The notes under the pieces were generated by a model, which did not search any database, was not told the origin of the DNA, and saw nothing but the letters and a program-made list of their open reading frames with translations. Below are positions 37,801 through 54,118 of a stretch of 64,000 nucleotides of DNA, piece after piece (the stretch's first letter is position 1; each line of letters opens with the position of its first letter). Origin of the DNA: Nymphaea colorata (taxonomy: Eukaryota > Streptophyta > Magnoliopsida > Nymphaeales > Nymphaeaceae); assembly GCF_008831285.2 (NCBI RefSeq), contig NC_045139.1:4686704-4750703 (forward strand), given 5' to 3'. The position numbers were made by a program, and so were the translations under genes.

Positions 37801-38360
37801 GACTGTTATTTTTTGTGGGTGTCAACCAGCTTCGGCTTAAGTGGGCTTGCCAGCTTCATTTAGTAGCCGGCAGAGAGTTTGAATGGTCCCGGCGTGAACC
37901 CCTCTTGTGCCAGTGAGGTAGAACCATATATTGTACTCGTTGGCATGCAGCAAGGGTTGCACATGAGACAGTACCAAAGCAGCTCTTGACCTTGGAGGTT
38001 AAAGAGAAAGATGGGGAAAAGGTCGTGGGGGAGCTTATGCTCTCACTCGGGCAGTGGGATGCTCCTCCTCTCGCCTAAAAAATGAAGCCATGACAGAACA
38101 AAAGTGAATGATCTGTTGAAGTTTCGCCTAAAAAATGAAGCCATGACAGAACAAAAGTGAATGATCTGTTGAAGTTTTTGAAAAGTTTGGAAGGAAGAAG
38201 GAAAACTAATAATCAACATGGAAAAAAGTTTATAATTTGAGTATATTTAGACTCATCGACATTAGCCCGAACAGCTTAACTCAACACTCTTCAATACCAT
38301 TAGGAGTGTGGAGTTAGGGTTGACAGTTTCCTCTCGGATTAATGTAGATGGGCCTTCTCT

Positions 38361-38406
<46 letters not shown>

Positions 38407-39673
38407 CCCTTCAAGAAACTAAAAGGCAGTTTGGCTGAACCACCTTAACTTGTGTTTTCTTCTCTTCTATCTTTGTGTGTGATTGCCTCCTATTTTTTGT
38501 TCCTCGAGCCGAAAAGCATAGCACTTATACAGATATTATACATGTTAACACTTTAACAAAGCGCCTGAAAAAGTTTCAGGGAAAAAGTTTATGAAGTTGC
38601 ATGGTAATATGCAAGCGACGGTTGGTATGATCCTGAACCATAAAGAAGAATTTTTTGGGTCTGTTCGTTTCTTCCCCATCGATTTGTTTCCTTATTAGTT
38701 CCTCTTCCCTTAACACTACGAAAAAAAACCGCCCATTACTGACAGTTCAAAACCGTCGATAAAAGTGCGGAAAATTTGAACCTGATGAGGATAATGACAC
38801 ATTGACATTTGAACTTAGTGATTGCAGACTTGCTGGTTGATTCAGAAATCAATTGAGTCTTTACGGAAGTTCCTGATCCTGGTCTGATCGTTCGTGCCAG
38901 CGGTCGAACAAAGAGGTAGTGACGTTTACGGCAGGTAGGGGCCTTGGCCACCCTTTATATTTAAAAAACTTCAAAAATTTTAGTTTAAAATATATAAAAA
39001 AAAAATGAAAATCTGTATTTCAGCCCCTATTAAAATTCCGAAACTAGACGAAAAATTCTTCGGTCTGCCTCTAGTGACCTTGAAACAAGGTGGATACACA
39101 ATCAAATTAGATACTCAACTTTCTTGCATTTTAAATGGTGAGGATATTCGGGTATAATACGACAAGCTTGAAAGATATAAAAAAATACAATAAATTTTTA
39201 AAAAATTTTAAAAATGAAGAAATTAATAAAATACAAACATCAACAGTAGATTTGCAACAAACCAAAATTGGGAAATATTGGCATTAACCAAAACATAACT
39301 ATATAATGCATAGAAGTGCTATATCGACTTAAAGAGTTAGATGTACGAGTATTTCATTAGATAAACACAAATATCATGAAAATCAATTTAATTAGTTTAA
39401 CATGAAACAAATTGTATACTGTAAATTTGCATCTGATCATCATAGAAAACTGGTGCCTGGTTTCCTCCGCATCATATTTAACGACTTTGTAAATTTACAC
39501 ATTCTCTCATTTGGGCACTACAGCACTAACCAGTTCACTTGAACTGAAACATCACATAATAAACATGACAAACATTCGCAAAGACAGATAGCTTCAATTA
39601 TACATAAAGTTTTCTTATTTGACACTGTTTCTGCTGAGAAAAATTCCATTCCTTCATGTCCACATCATGACAT
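37801..39673. other. Intergenic between MATE gene D block and MUTE
   Basis: No gene seen. Contains the 53-bp duplication at 38072, a (CT)n run at about 38369-38400, and a fragment of the GTATAATAC MITE family near 39150-39260. Confidence 0.5.
38072..38177. repeat. Perfect 53-bp tandem duplication
   Basis: CGCCTAAAAAATGAAGCCAT and the following bases are repeated without mismatch at a 53-bp offset, up to CTGTTGAAGTTT. Identity this high means it is recent or an assembly artefact. Confidence 0.93.
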
Positions 39674-42389
<2,716 letters not shown>

Positions 42390-42447
42390 CCTCGTCCCTC
42401 GCTTTCTTTGGCTTTTTTCGCTTCTTCTCTTTTAACACTGTTGCTCT

Positions 42448-42453
42448 CACCTG
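42448..42453. promoter_or_regulatory. E-box (CACCTG) in the MUTE 5' region
   Basis: A CANNTG hexamer lies 59 nt upstream of the MUTE ATG, on the start-codon side of the TATA box. bHLH factors such as SPEECHLESS activate MUTE through E-boxes, but a hexamer is common by chance. Confidence 0.25.
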
Positions 42454-42458
42454 CCTCC

Positions 42459-42466
42459 TTTATATA
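42459..42466 (-). promoter_or_regulatory. TATA box of MUTE
   Basis: On the minus strand the sequence reads GTATATAAAGG, a full plant TATA consensus, 70 nt before the ATG. This leaves room for a short leader of about 40 nt. Confidence 0.65.
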
Positions 42467-42674
42467 CTCATGCATCTCCACCCAAATCAATAGATCGCCA
42501 AGAACCACCTGGTATTCTCACATAAACACCAAAATGCCCCTCCACATTAAACATTTTAAGGATTTGTCTTTTTCTGTATACTGTCTGCCACTAGAAGATT
42601 CTTTTATATGCATTTCTTTGTGAAAGACTCAATTTTTAACTTATTTACTATGTTATTTACATATTTTTAGAAGG

Positions 42675-42677
<3 letters not shown>

Positions 42678-42735
<58 letters not shown>
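42678..42735. repeat. (TA)n microsatellite in the MUTE upstream region
   Basis: About 29 TA units lie some 290 bp upstream of the MUTE start codon. Confidence 0.96.
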
Positions 42736-42737
<2 letters not shown>

Positions 42738-43239
42738 CTTAATCATCCATTATAATAAATCAAATAGCCCTACTTTCTATTTCTTTTAATCCTTAATGTT
42801 TTTCTTGTAAGTGTGCTTCTAAACACCAAAATTTTTTGTTTGTAGTTCTTAATAGTATAACAGATTTGCACACGAGAACAAGGACTTTTTTTTCTTGGCT
42901 TTAAAAGGGGACGAAAGGTTCATGAAATAACTTAATTCGGCATTTATCTAAGCTCGCTTGTTATGAAACTCAAAAAGAAAATTATATTTTTGCTTTAGGG
43001 AAGAACGAGGGCGCCACGTCGGGGGTAATTTGGTCTTAGTGGAAAGTCAAGGTATGAAACCGTCCAACTGATCAGGTGAAGGTGCCCTCGATCTTGGAGT
43101 CGGTATGAATAATCACGTGGAGTGGAGGGTGCTTGAAGTCATTGAATGGTCTTTGTCAATCTCGTGATCATTTACATCGCCCACATTTTCATCGTCTTGC
43201 TATTGAATTATCATGCATGACGTGCATCGCCCACATGAG

Positions 43240-43283
43240 AGAGAGGATATATATGGTGTAACTTAACATGTATGTGATCTTAT

Positions 43284-43317
<34 letters not shown>

Positions 43318-43865
43318 TACGACTTAACATGTATGTGATCTTATGAATACAAGAGAGAGAGAGAGAGAGTTTAACATCTATATGATCTTATGAAAAAGAG
43401 ACGGAGTTTGATCGTTGGTACCACTGAACATGTACGTGATCTTATGAAGAGAGAGAGAGAGACAGAGATGGTGCAACTGAACATGTATGTGATCTAATTA
43501 TTGTGTGTAAGAGAGAGAGAGATAAAGAGATTGACGGTGCAACTTTAACAATTACGTGTACTTATGAAATATATATATATATATATATATATATATGGTG
43601 CAACTGAACATGTATGTGATCTAATTATTTGATGTATTTTTTGTCTCTCTAGTCATGCATTGTGGCTTGTATGCGTGAGAGAGAAACAGAAAAATTTATG
43701 GTGCAACTTAACATCTATGTGATCTTACGAGAGAGAGTGAGATTGATCGTTGGTGCCACTGAACATGTAGAAAAACAAAAATCTTATGAAGAGACCTACA
43801 AAGAGAGAGAGAGATAGGTGATGCAACTGAACATGCATGTGATCTATTTATTTATTTGATGCATG
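43240..43865. repeat. Degenerate repeat array upstream of MUTE
   Basis: A unit of roughly 50-60 bp recurs about ten times, with the core AACATGTATGTGATCTTATG, usually preceded by GGTGCAACT and followed by a GA run. Cores occur near 43267, 43324, 43372, 43428, 43479, 43604, 43708, 43761 and 43828, with a weaker one at 43548. Some units continue with ATTATTTGATG instead. It lies 0.85-1.5 kb upstream of the MUTE ATG. It could be a minisatellite, a TE remnant, or a cluster of regulatory sites. Confidence 0.85.
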
Positions 43866-44166
43866 GTTTCTCTCTCTAGCTCATGCATTGTGGCTTGTTG
43901 CATGGAGTCTTCGCTCCCATTTCCTGCTCTGTCTTCCTTGGGTTCTTCGCTTGCATGTACTCACGTGATTCGAGTGTAAAATGAGATACAACCAAACCCC
44001 TCATTCTTCCTCCTCGCCTCGTACTTAGTGTTCCTGTCACCTCAGGGATACGTGGCATACGCTTCTGACTTGTGAATGTGTGATTTCAACATTTATAATC
44101 ATTCCAAGCGTGGCCCTAGCAACGCATGTTCAAGCTCAGATAGTAGAGTAGCCCCAGCAATTATGA

Positions 44167-44195
44167 ACTCTCTCTCTCTCTCCCTCTTTCTCTCT

Positions 44196-44243
<48 letters not shown>
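44167..44243. repeat. (CT)n(TA)n microsatellite
   Basis: A slightly interrupted CT tract (44167-44198) is followed by about 22 TA units to 44243. Confidence 0.95.
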
Positions 44244-44245
<2 letters not shown>

Positions 44246-44619
44246 CTTGTACGTCCCAGTCGATCTGCTTTCCGCAGGCAGAATTCTTGTGGAGATATTA
44301 TTGGATTCATTTCATTCATTCTGCATATGTTAATTAATTGGAATATTGATTGATGTGAATGACTACTGAGTTCAAATTGAGATGAGGGAAACATAAATTC
44401 CTTTGCAGATAACTGGATTCATATATGCTTCGGATTAGTTGAAGATCCTGTACTAATTTTGAGTTTCATAATGTTTCAGACTGGTCAGGCTCAGATTAGC
44501 GCATGATATATTGGTAATACTGAAACCATCATCACTCGCATGACGTTTGTTCACATAAATGATCAATATCAGTACTAGGTCGAGATGGATGACCAGGTAG
44601 GAAGCAGAATATGCATTGT

Positions 44620-44735
44620 AAATACTTTCATTAGTCTAATAAAACACCTGGAAAGGGGTGTGTGCAGTTTTTGTTCCAAATACTTTCATTAGTCTAATAA
44701 AACACCTGGAAAGGGGTGTGTGCAGTTTTTGTTCC
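44620..44735. repeat. Perfect 58-bp tandem duplication
   Basis: The unit starting AAATACTTTCATTAGTCTAA and ending GTTTTTGTTCC occurs twice back to back (44620-44677 and 44678-44735) without mismatch. Confidence 0.95.
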
Positions 44736-45737
44736 TTTAGAGGTTTGTTTAACAAATAGAATGGTATGTAACTGTTTTATAAACATAACTCAAAAATTAA
44801 GTCAGATTCATGGAATACCTTAACAAGTATTATATAACTTTAATAAACAATTACAAAGCATTTCATTTGCCAAACAAGCCTTAAAGGTTAGAGATTTGAG
44901 TTTTTCACAATGATTCATGAAACAATTACAAACTGTTCTATTTGCTAAACCGAATCTAAAGTTAATGAATTTAGGGTTCTCACAATTATTCATAAGCTGA
45001 TAGATGTATGCCTCAGGATTTTGGCATTTATTCAGAAAATAGGGTTATGGACATGGATTCTTTCTGCAAATCAATGTTCTTAAAAGAAAGATTACACTAA
45101 ACACAATTTTATTACGATGTTATTTAAATATATAAAAAATTAATTTATGTTCAGCTCCATGTCAAAGCACACGCTATGAAGAGTACAGACCATAATAATG
45201 TCCTTGCCACATGTTTAATTGCCACAAAGCACCTGTATAATTGAGGCCTACCAAGTCAAGTAAGAACAAAAATTTCCATATTCAATTTGGATGTAGCAAG
45301 CTACGTATAATCTAATCAGGCACCCATTTTCATCATATGCCCAACTCAGTTTAAGGCATGAAATCAGGTTCACATGTAAACACCAAATTAAGCCATAATT
45401 TAACTATTAATCATGTCTGACATAGTTTGCTGAATCTGAATCAGACGATCCAAAAATCCAATCCACATCCTTGATGGGAGAATCACTTGACCTGAAGTTT
45501 GAGGTTCCCAGAGACATCTCACACGCACAAGCAGCTCAAAAAGAAGAAACGTCTCAGCAAGGAGGTGAGAAGAAAAGAAATCGACCTAATTAGAGTATAT
45601 AGATTGAACAATCACTCACATTAAATGTATTCATATTTCAGAAATTTGAAGACAACAGTAAATTGACTGCACCTATATGTGTTAGATCAACTATACAAAA
45701 TGCTTATTTCCTCCAGAGAAGTATGCGGGTGGAACAG

Positions 45738-48700
45738 TTACTGAGACGAATCTCCAACATTAAGATTTTTTGTTCGGTTTGCTGCACACAAAAAAAAAAA
45801 AAAATCATGAATCAAAATTTTCATGTAAAGTAAAACAAATCCAATAACACCTATGACCATTTTTTTCAGTGCACATATAAAGGGCACTTGGGCACTCGTG
45901 CTCCCAAACCATGGTGTTAGATTACAAGAAAGCTCATTTATTACCCTATCCATTTATGACAAGAACAAAGATTTCAAGGGTGCTGCATCCAGAGGAGTCT
46001 GATTATATTATATTCTTTGGGAGTAAAATAAAGTCAATGGCATGGCTCAAGATTAGGTAAATTGCACAGACGATTAAATATGTATTGGTTAATCTAGCCA
46101 TTATTCTTGTTGATTACTACCATGGAACTGCTCCCAAGAATTAAATCACTAGCTTATACATAATATTTCCTTTGCTGGTGTATCAACTGTTTAATGATGC
46201 CGTGTAGGTGCCCAGAGGCACATAAAGTAGTTGCGTATCTGAAATTAGACACTTGGAAACTGACTGAAATGGTGTGACGCCTTTCAAGCACATCTGGATT
46301 TCCTAACAGCTTACTCATGAAGGCATCTATTTTCTTCATTCTAACATGATTTTTACAGTAGCCCAGACGTAACAAGCAACAATTTGCATATTATGCATCC
46401 ATTTTCTACATCACTGAATTGCTGCTGCTTGATTTCAAATAAGCTTGATAAAATCTAACAGATAAAGCATATGACATAATCTATGGAAATGACAAATGGA
46501 AGGAAAGGAGGGAGGTTGCGGCTGATGTGAGATTCCACCTTTTTCTCAGAAAATAAAAGCCTTCAGTATCCTGCTGACATGACCAATGAGGCGTCATCAT
46601 TTACAATTTTTTTTTCTTTCATTTTCCAACGGGTTGATCAAGAAATAATTAACTTCTCCATGTGGTAAGAACGACAGATACAGATGAGCATTTATATGTC
46701 ATCAATAACCTAATATCTGTTATTATACGGCCCCATTTAAAAATAAATAAATAAAATAAACTAGGTCTATTGAACCACAAACACAATGAAGAAGTTCGAA
46801 CCTAGAAAAATGAAATTAACAAAGGCTTCCAAATAAAATATTGAAAAAAGATGAGGACAGATGATACCTCCAAGAGACTTCTCAAAATTTTGCAGCTGCA
46901 AAATGAAACCTTCATTAGGAGCAATTTGGGGTCTCTTACTCTTCACATGACCTAGAGCCTCAGATAAGCTCATGTTTCGATTTTTCATCAAGTATGCAAG
47001 TACAATCGTGACACTGCAAGAAAGGCTAGAAATCACCAAAACTTGGAGATATATTCACAATGGAAAATGTCAATTTTCAGTAACTGACAAGCAACACCAA
47101 TTTCACACTTCCCCAGTTAAGTGCTGATGAAGTTAACAACTACATATATGTTGCCACCTTCACCCATAAAACAAACAAACAACTAAAGTCATTCAGGTAA
47201 AACTTTATGCATCTTTTTGCTCCAGAAAAATCTGAAACAACATGGTGGTTTAGTAAATTAATTGTCATTTGGTATAAACTCTGTGCGAACTGAGTAAAGA
47301 GAACTCTTAATTTGAAAATATATCACCCTTTTGGATTTACTAGAGGCCCCAGTTGTATAGCAACTAAGCAAAGCAGCACAGTGGTTAGCAGGTAAGGATA
47401 TGGAGGACCATATTCTAGAGAAATAAATGTCAGACATGTAAAAGGTAAACCACCTTCTGGATCTGCCTGCAAAACAATGCACTAGAACACCACCCCCTGC
47501 CGCTTTGGCTTCATCAATGAAGGAGAAACACTCATCAAAATACTGCTCCAAATTTGTATCACGAGTGTCAAGCACTGATATCCATGAAAATAAAAAAGTG
47601 AACGTCTAGAAAGACAAAAAAGTTCATGCAGCGTAAGAGTACCTAGGTGGCCTATTTCAGATGTCTGAAAGTTCATATAGCAAGTTCAGTTGAGAGGCCA
47701 CTATGATGGCAAAAGAAAATAGAACCAAAAAGAATAATGGTCAATTTTGACTTCATATTAACGTTTTAGATGGCTCCCATAATGCCAAGACATTGGAGTT
47801 CTACAAGAGACAGAACCTCTTCACAACTGACAATTGACCAAGAAACTATCGGTCAAAATTCATTATCCACACCTTTTTTCCGAGAAAAAAGAAAAAAACC
47901 AATAAATTTTCATGTCAACTATTTGAATCCAGAAAGTGTAATCAATCCTAGTAGATAAAATTGTAAGGCTATTTAGAAAATTAGAACTAGGATCAAAATA
48001 TTCATCTTTCAGACATTTGAGCTGGCAGTGACAGAATGATGAACCTACAACCACCAAATGTACTTCTTTGCAGAACCACTCAACAACATCACGATCAACT
48101 ATTATAGTTCCAAACAGTGACATCATAAAGAGGATTCATAAACATCATTCCAACAAAAACAAAATATCATCATCAACTTAAATAAGGAAAATAATGTATC
48201 TTTCTGACATATGCTGACATAATAATAACTTGTTTGTAAGAGTTCAATCATAAATGGATCTGCAGATAACCACCGTGAAAAATATCCAATTTCATCCTAT
48301 AGCAACTGGACATAAATTATTTAAAGATCTTTCTGCTGATCATTGAAGTTTATTTTGGAGGATTTTTAGCACCACCTTCACTTTCTAAAGTAAATTAAGC
48401 ATTTTTTCATTCAGTTTCCATTTTCTTGTTTAAATGAAAGTGTAGCTACAAGCCTAGAATTGTTATGCCAAAAATGATGTTTACAAGCTGGTAGTTTAAC
48501 ATTTACAGTTTTCCAATATTTACAATTTTCGTTCACAATAAGTCACCTTGATCAGAGAACCTGAAGCATTTAAAGCATCCATTCATCGGTGTAAGGATGG
48601 AAACACAATTATTTATGTAAAATAATAATAATTGACAGGCTTAGTTATTTGTGGTTTGAAGAAGTAGCACACATTTTTTATCACAAAGAATAACTTGTTT

Positions 48701-51470
48701 CTGCCAAATGCTGATACTGTGATGGAAATCCAGACTACCATGTCACTGTATGCAATGTAAAGTAGTTTCTTGGTGACTGACTTATCTTGATATGAAATGC
48801 AGAGAAACCGGAAATCTAAGAGAAATTATAATACCTTCAATTTTCTTGTAATGAAAATCATCCGGATATGGAGAACCCAAAGACTTGGCCACCACTAGTA
48901 TATGAGTGATATTGAAGTTCTTCAGTGCATCCTTGTTATAAGCTACTCCAACAGAACCCAAGAAAAGACCCTGTAAACTAGACATTGTATTATCATATCT
49001 TTGAAGAACAATTATTTGATGAAAACATGGTCAATTCTGACAAGAATATCAGCAATGAGAGAAAGGATAACATCTACAGTGAACTAAATTGCCAATATAT
49101 GTTCACACTCATCCCATCCTAACTGCAAATATGTAGAATTTATTTCTGAAGCAATTTTAACACAACCATGGAACACGTGGTTAGAGAATAGCAGAGAAAA
49201 AGAACAACTAAACATGGGAAGCTGAAAGCAGAACACAAAAAATTAGTACCATAAATAGAATTGAAAATGAATCAAAATTTTAAAGATGTGAACTTCAGTC
49301 AATGACAAATTGAACCACCATGTGTAGTTCACAACTTAAAATATCCTAGGACTAGGAAAGTGAAACAAGATGTTGCAAATATGCTTAATTCTTTCTTTTC
49401 ATCTTCTCCTTTCTTTTAATTGTTCACATTTTAATCCAGAACAAAAGGAATTAACAGTTACTGTAGTGCACCTGATTGCATATGCGCAAAACCATTTGAA
49501 GCTTTTCAATTCCTAGCCAAATAATGAGCCTCAAACAGCGTGAAGCCTTTCATAGAGTTCTAACTAAGTGTGTTCAAGAAAAATAAGAAGAATATCCATA
49601 AACCATTTCGCTGTCAATGAAATCCACATGCAACTTAAATTGTTCAGCTAGAATTTTCAGAATGGCTATTTCTCTGTCTTATGGAAGATCAAAGGGTGAA
49701 CCAAGTGGAAGCATCACCAAAATCAAAACTGCAATCATGTCCAGATATGCAGTCTTTCTTGCAAATTCATTTCATCAGGTTATACCAGATAAGGGGAATA
49801 ACTGTACATTATGAAGCAAGAGAAACAGGACAACATAGATTATATTCACCTTCAGATTAAGTTCATTTCAAATGAGAAAGCAAATACTGAAGAACATAGG
49901 AAGAACTTTGGGTATGGGAAGATTGGTTAAAACGGCCCGGTTAGCTATGGATCCACATTCACGTGGAGGCACACCAAAAAGTGAGAATTTTAGTAGACTT
50001 GGAATACATGCTTTAAGAACTAGTTTTACTTTTTCATTGTCTCGACACAAAAGATGGATAAACTCATGGCCAGTCTATGTGCAGGAACCGTAACTGTTAT
50101 TATTATAATAAACTCTTGAGGCACACAACATTTCGGCTATGCCCATTGTACCTGAAACCAGCTGGTCAAAATGTTTAGGTAGGCATTTACCATTGGTGCC
50201 CTGTACCTTTGCCAGTTCTTTCTTTTGCCAGCATCGTCATGTACACCAATGACTTTTCTCTAATACTAGCATTTTCTATGGCATGGAATTTAAGACTTAT
50301 TTTGCAGATTTATCATGAATCACAAGAATGTAAAACAGAGCGCATGTTAGCCTTTTATGTGATAAAGGTTGACCTACACATGCAATTTCATGGGCATATT
50401 AGCCTTTTCTTTCTTGGTTAAGAAGAAAGAAAATTTCCCCTAAATTAGAAAATTCTGCTACAAGTTGATTGCATAAAATATTTCGTAGTTTAGATTGAGG
50501 TCCAGGAAGGGAGAGAAATATTAGAAAGGACAAGGACAAAATAAGAACCGATTATATTTAACAAGGCTATCTTGCTGCAAGAACACAGCAGATTTAGGTA
50601 TTCTAACCAGGCGATAATCAAACTCATTTCAGGGAGAACCTTCTGGCAACAATTGGGCCAAAAACCAATTAGAGATATGAATATGAACTCTTGGGCTTAA
50701 GAGTAAGGTATCCTCATCTACCAATCAATGCACAATCTGGTTATCTCATCTTTTTAACTGCTCAATTTGACATCTCCCTTAGAAAAAGAAAGGATAAAAT
50801 AAAAAGTCTCTGCCAATGATATACGGAATGTAGAATGTGCTTTCTCAGAACAAAAGGTGATCCTGGAATTACAGCACATTGGTTCCACACATAATATACC
50901 CTCGTCAATAGCACAATGGCAGAATCACATACTTCATACAAATGGACATGTACAACAAAGTGTTAAAACCAGATTCTTTTGCCTTTTCCTTGAACTGTTA
51001 CAGATTTATTGCTAGCAGATCACCTGAAGTGCATATCAGCTAGGTAAATGAATTGGTCCAGAGATTTATTACTAGCACTAAATAGCCAACAATGAATCAT
51101 GAAAATTGAACTAAGAAACATGACCAACATTGGCAATCACTTTTCCGAATATTTGCATTTTACCAATCAATGACATTATAATCATACAGATCAATGCACT
51201 AAGAACAAAATTTAGCAGCAAAGTCTCCTCGATGAATCATAATAACATGTAGGACCTTAAATCTCATCACTTCTAAGCCATCCACATCCATCATCAACTA
51301 CAAATAAGAACGGATTCACATTCTTCAAGCAGCTCAATGTATTTAAACGAATAACAACTTACCGGTTCAATCTGGCATGGCATGTTGTCAACCTTTGCAT
51401 ATTTTGCAGCGTAAAACGCCCTCAAGAATGTCACAATTTTGTTCTTGTATATCTCGTCCATATCGGCCAT
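45738..51470 (-). CDS. DSPTP1: Dual-specificity protein phosphatase, DsPTP1-like
   Basis: Cysteine-based phosphatase predicted to remove phosphate from Tyr and Ser/Thr, typically of MAP kinases. Five exons on the minus strand: 51470-51363, 48970-48835, 47574-47454, 47013-46868 and 45781-45738, all GT-AG, joining into 184 codons plus stop. The N-terminal helix (residues 1-36) is followed by GLFLGSVGVAYNKDALKN and NITHILVVA. The catalytic loop is HCFAGRSRS (114-122), with nucleophile Cys115 and Arg121; the last Ser is completed across the exon 3-4 junction. Asp84 in VLDTRDTNL is the likely general acid, and AYLM (128-131) is the conserved MKP motif. The ATG at 51470 (AACCATGG) fits better than the in-frame Met at 51515. 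The last exon (NRTKNLNVGDSSQ) is the least certain. The 2.4-kb first intron is noteworthy. No calmodulin-binding or other extra domain was found. Confidence 0.9.
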
Positions 51471-54078
51471 GGTTAAACAGCAAACTAGCAAATCAACAGC
51501 AAAGCGGCGTTGCAAGCAAAAGCATCCTCAAACGATTTTCTGCAGAACTCCTCAATCAGAACTTTATATTATCTGACTAAGAAATGAGATAACTATTACC
51601 ACATTTTGAATATTACATACAACTGCACTAATCCAATCAAATGCTAAACATATTGATCCTATTATCGTTCAATGCAGTAATCCAACTAAATTCTAAGCAT
51701 ATAACTAATTCCTTTCGACTTGATCCTTTTATCTTTTAACCAACCACCGCACAAATATATTCAAATTAATTTTGAAGACACACAGGAAAAAATTAATGCC
51801 TCGCAAGAACCACGCGATCACAAAAACGCTCAATTGGTAAGCTAATTTTGCAAAAAAAGAAACATGCACGTGATAAATGGTAGTCTTTCAAATCACAGAA
51901 TCATTAAACGCAAAGGAGACTCGATAAGGAAAACGTACCGCCAGAGGAAAAAAAAACAAATGTCACAAGGACAAATCATCAAATTGGGTTGTCTTCAGCG
52001 CAGCAAAGGCAAATTACTAAATGGCAGATTGAACCTTCACAGTCTGTTCATCAAATACCTGATTAAGAAAGAAACCAAGAAATAGTGAGAGAGAGGAGGG
52101 AGGGAGAAGAAGAGATTTAGAGCCCCAGAAAAAACGCCGCTTCTGCTTCTTCCGTGAGTGCGCTTGTGGATGCAGAGTTTTTTGAGGAGGACAGGAGGCC
52201 CCACCGAGATTGAGGCCCAACCACTTTCCCACCTCGCCTCTCGCCTGCACCACCTCAGGCCGACGCGTCCTCACCTCTAATTTGTTCACAGAGAGAGAGA
52301 GAGAGAACGAGAAGGGAGGTGCCTTTCTTTTGAAAAATTACGAGACTTGCGGGCAATTGACATCAACGTGTGCGCTTTTTTTTGTCAATTTTTTTAGTTA
52401 CGACAATTGCAGTTAGGATTTTATCGTAGCAATGTAACATGATGTCCGACCCTTTCTTTCCTTTACAACGTCGTCCCATATGTTGGGGAGTGCAATTGCA
52501 TCAGATTTGTCTCCGATTCGATACGCGTCGTATCGGTTGTGCCTAAGGTCCTCACTTGAATCTTCTCGACTTGTTGTTTTATGTGATTTTTTAAACAATT
52601 CAAAGTTCAAACCCAGACAGAGAGAGGGAGGAATAGAACATGGATATCACAAATAGAATATAGAAAGTTGCAGGTCAGCCAGTGAGAGGATTACAACCCA
52701 TGACTCAGAAAAGAGATAGAGAGACAAGACAGCGAACCATCAACTTGGTATGTGTTTTATCTCATAAGAGTTGTTTGGCAACAATAACAGAATAATCGAT
52801 GTATCTACCATAAAAATTAAGATAGATTCAACAGACAGTTTAAAAAGTGTTGCATAAATCTGTATCAACTTTTGGTCGCAAATAGTATAGTTTTTAAAGA
52901 CAGGAATATAATGTCCACAAAAAATCTTGAGGTTAAAAGTTAATCAGTTGTTTGTTAATGTGAAGTTTAAGCTATGAGATGTCATGGACTCAAAATTAAA
53001 GATCTTTCTTTTTCTTTTGCCAAAAAAGTTTTAAAGTTGGGGCATTTGTTCAAGAGTTGATGCCTATAAGAATTGAACCAGATTCTTTTTCAAAGGCTAC
53101 TAAGTAATATGGTTAACAAATTTTCATTTGACCATCAGGCAGTGACCCTGATATCTTGGGGCTATTTCATATAATTGGATTCAAGTTCACTCAAGTTTCA
53201 ACACTAAATTAAGGTTTCAAAGAGGTCCCATGGGGCACCGCCACCCCTGAATTGAGCCAAAGATTAGGGACGTGGTAATACAACCTGCTACTCATTTAAC
53301 GGAACGATGTAAGAATGTTGACACATGAGCATGTCCACTGCCTTCCAACTTTCTCATTCTTTAATTGACTAAAAGAAATATACCTAAAAAGAGACTATTA
53401 TAATAAGCGAATTTTAAACTTGAATTGACTTAAAAAGGAAAAAAAAAAAGAAAATTATACAGTCTCATTTTGAGAATCATCACAATCACCTTCATCACCT
53501 TAAACAATCACCTTCATCATTATAGCAAATGATGAAACTCATGATATAGTGTAACAATGATGAAAAGTACTTGTATAGTTATATATGAGAAAAAGATTTT
53601 AATAAACAGTACTTTTCCAAATGTAATTTTGTTATTCAGTTTTTTCTATTTTTACAATGTGCTTATTTTTGTGATTTTGAAAAAAAATTTATCATAATTT
53701 CATCTACACATGAAAACAAAATTATCCAACAAAGTCGACAATATAGGTTTAGGTGCATCTTCTCTAATTTGTGTATTTGGAATATCGTGGATCTTATAAT
53801 TTCATTGTTTTGTTACAAAAATTCAATCATCATTAAACAAAAAGAGTCAACAAAAAAAAAAAAATAGTAAGCAAACCTTTTCCTGCCAGAATAACATTTT
53901 TAGGTCGGCCATGAGAAACTTTATAGTATTTAATATAAAATGCAAATACCAGTATAACATTAGCATTACAAAAGGAACAATCTACAGAATCGATGGGTTA
54001 GGTGGCATTTCAATAAATAATATAAACTACGAAGCAAAACTAACCAAAAATATTTATTACTAATTCAATACACGCACA

Positions 54079-54118
<40 letters not shown>

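Larger units (their letters stand above)
43866..45737. other. Intergenic between MUTE and the phosphatase gene
   Basis: No gene is supported. Contains (CT)n(TA)n at about 44167-44243 and the perfect duplication at 44620-44735. The right end holds the 3' untranslated region of the phosphatase gene. Confidence 0.5.

Noticed and set aside
43240..43865. CRISPR-like regular repeats
   Set aside because: Plant nuclear DNA; unit length and spacers vary and spacers are GA microsatellite, so it is a degenerate tandem array.
51471..51515. Upstream in-frame Met for the phosphatase (15 extra residues)
   Set aside because: The ATG at 51470 has a better context and gives the expected N-terminus; the extension has no counterpart I recognise.
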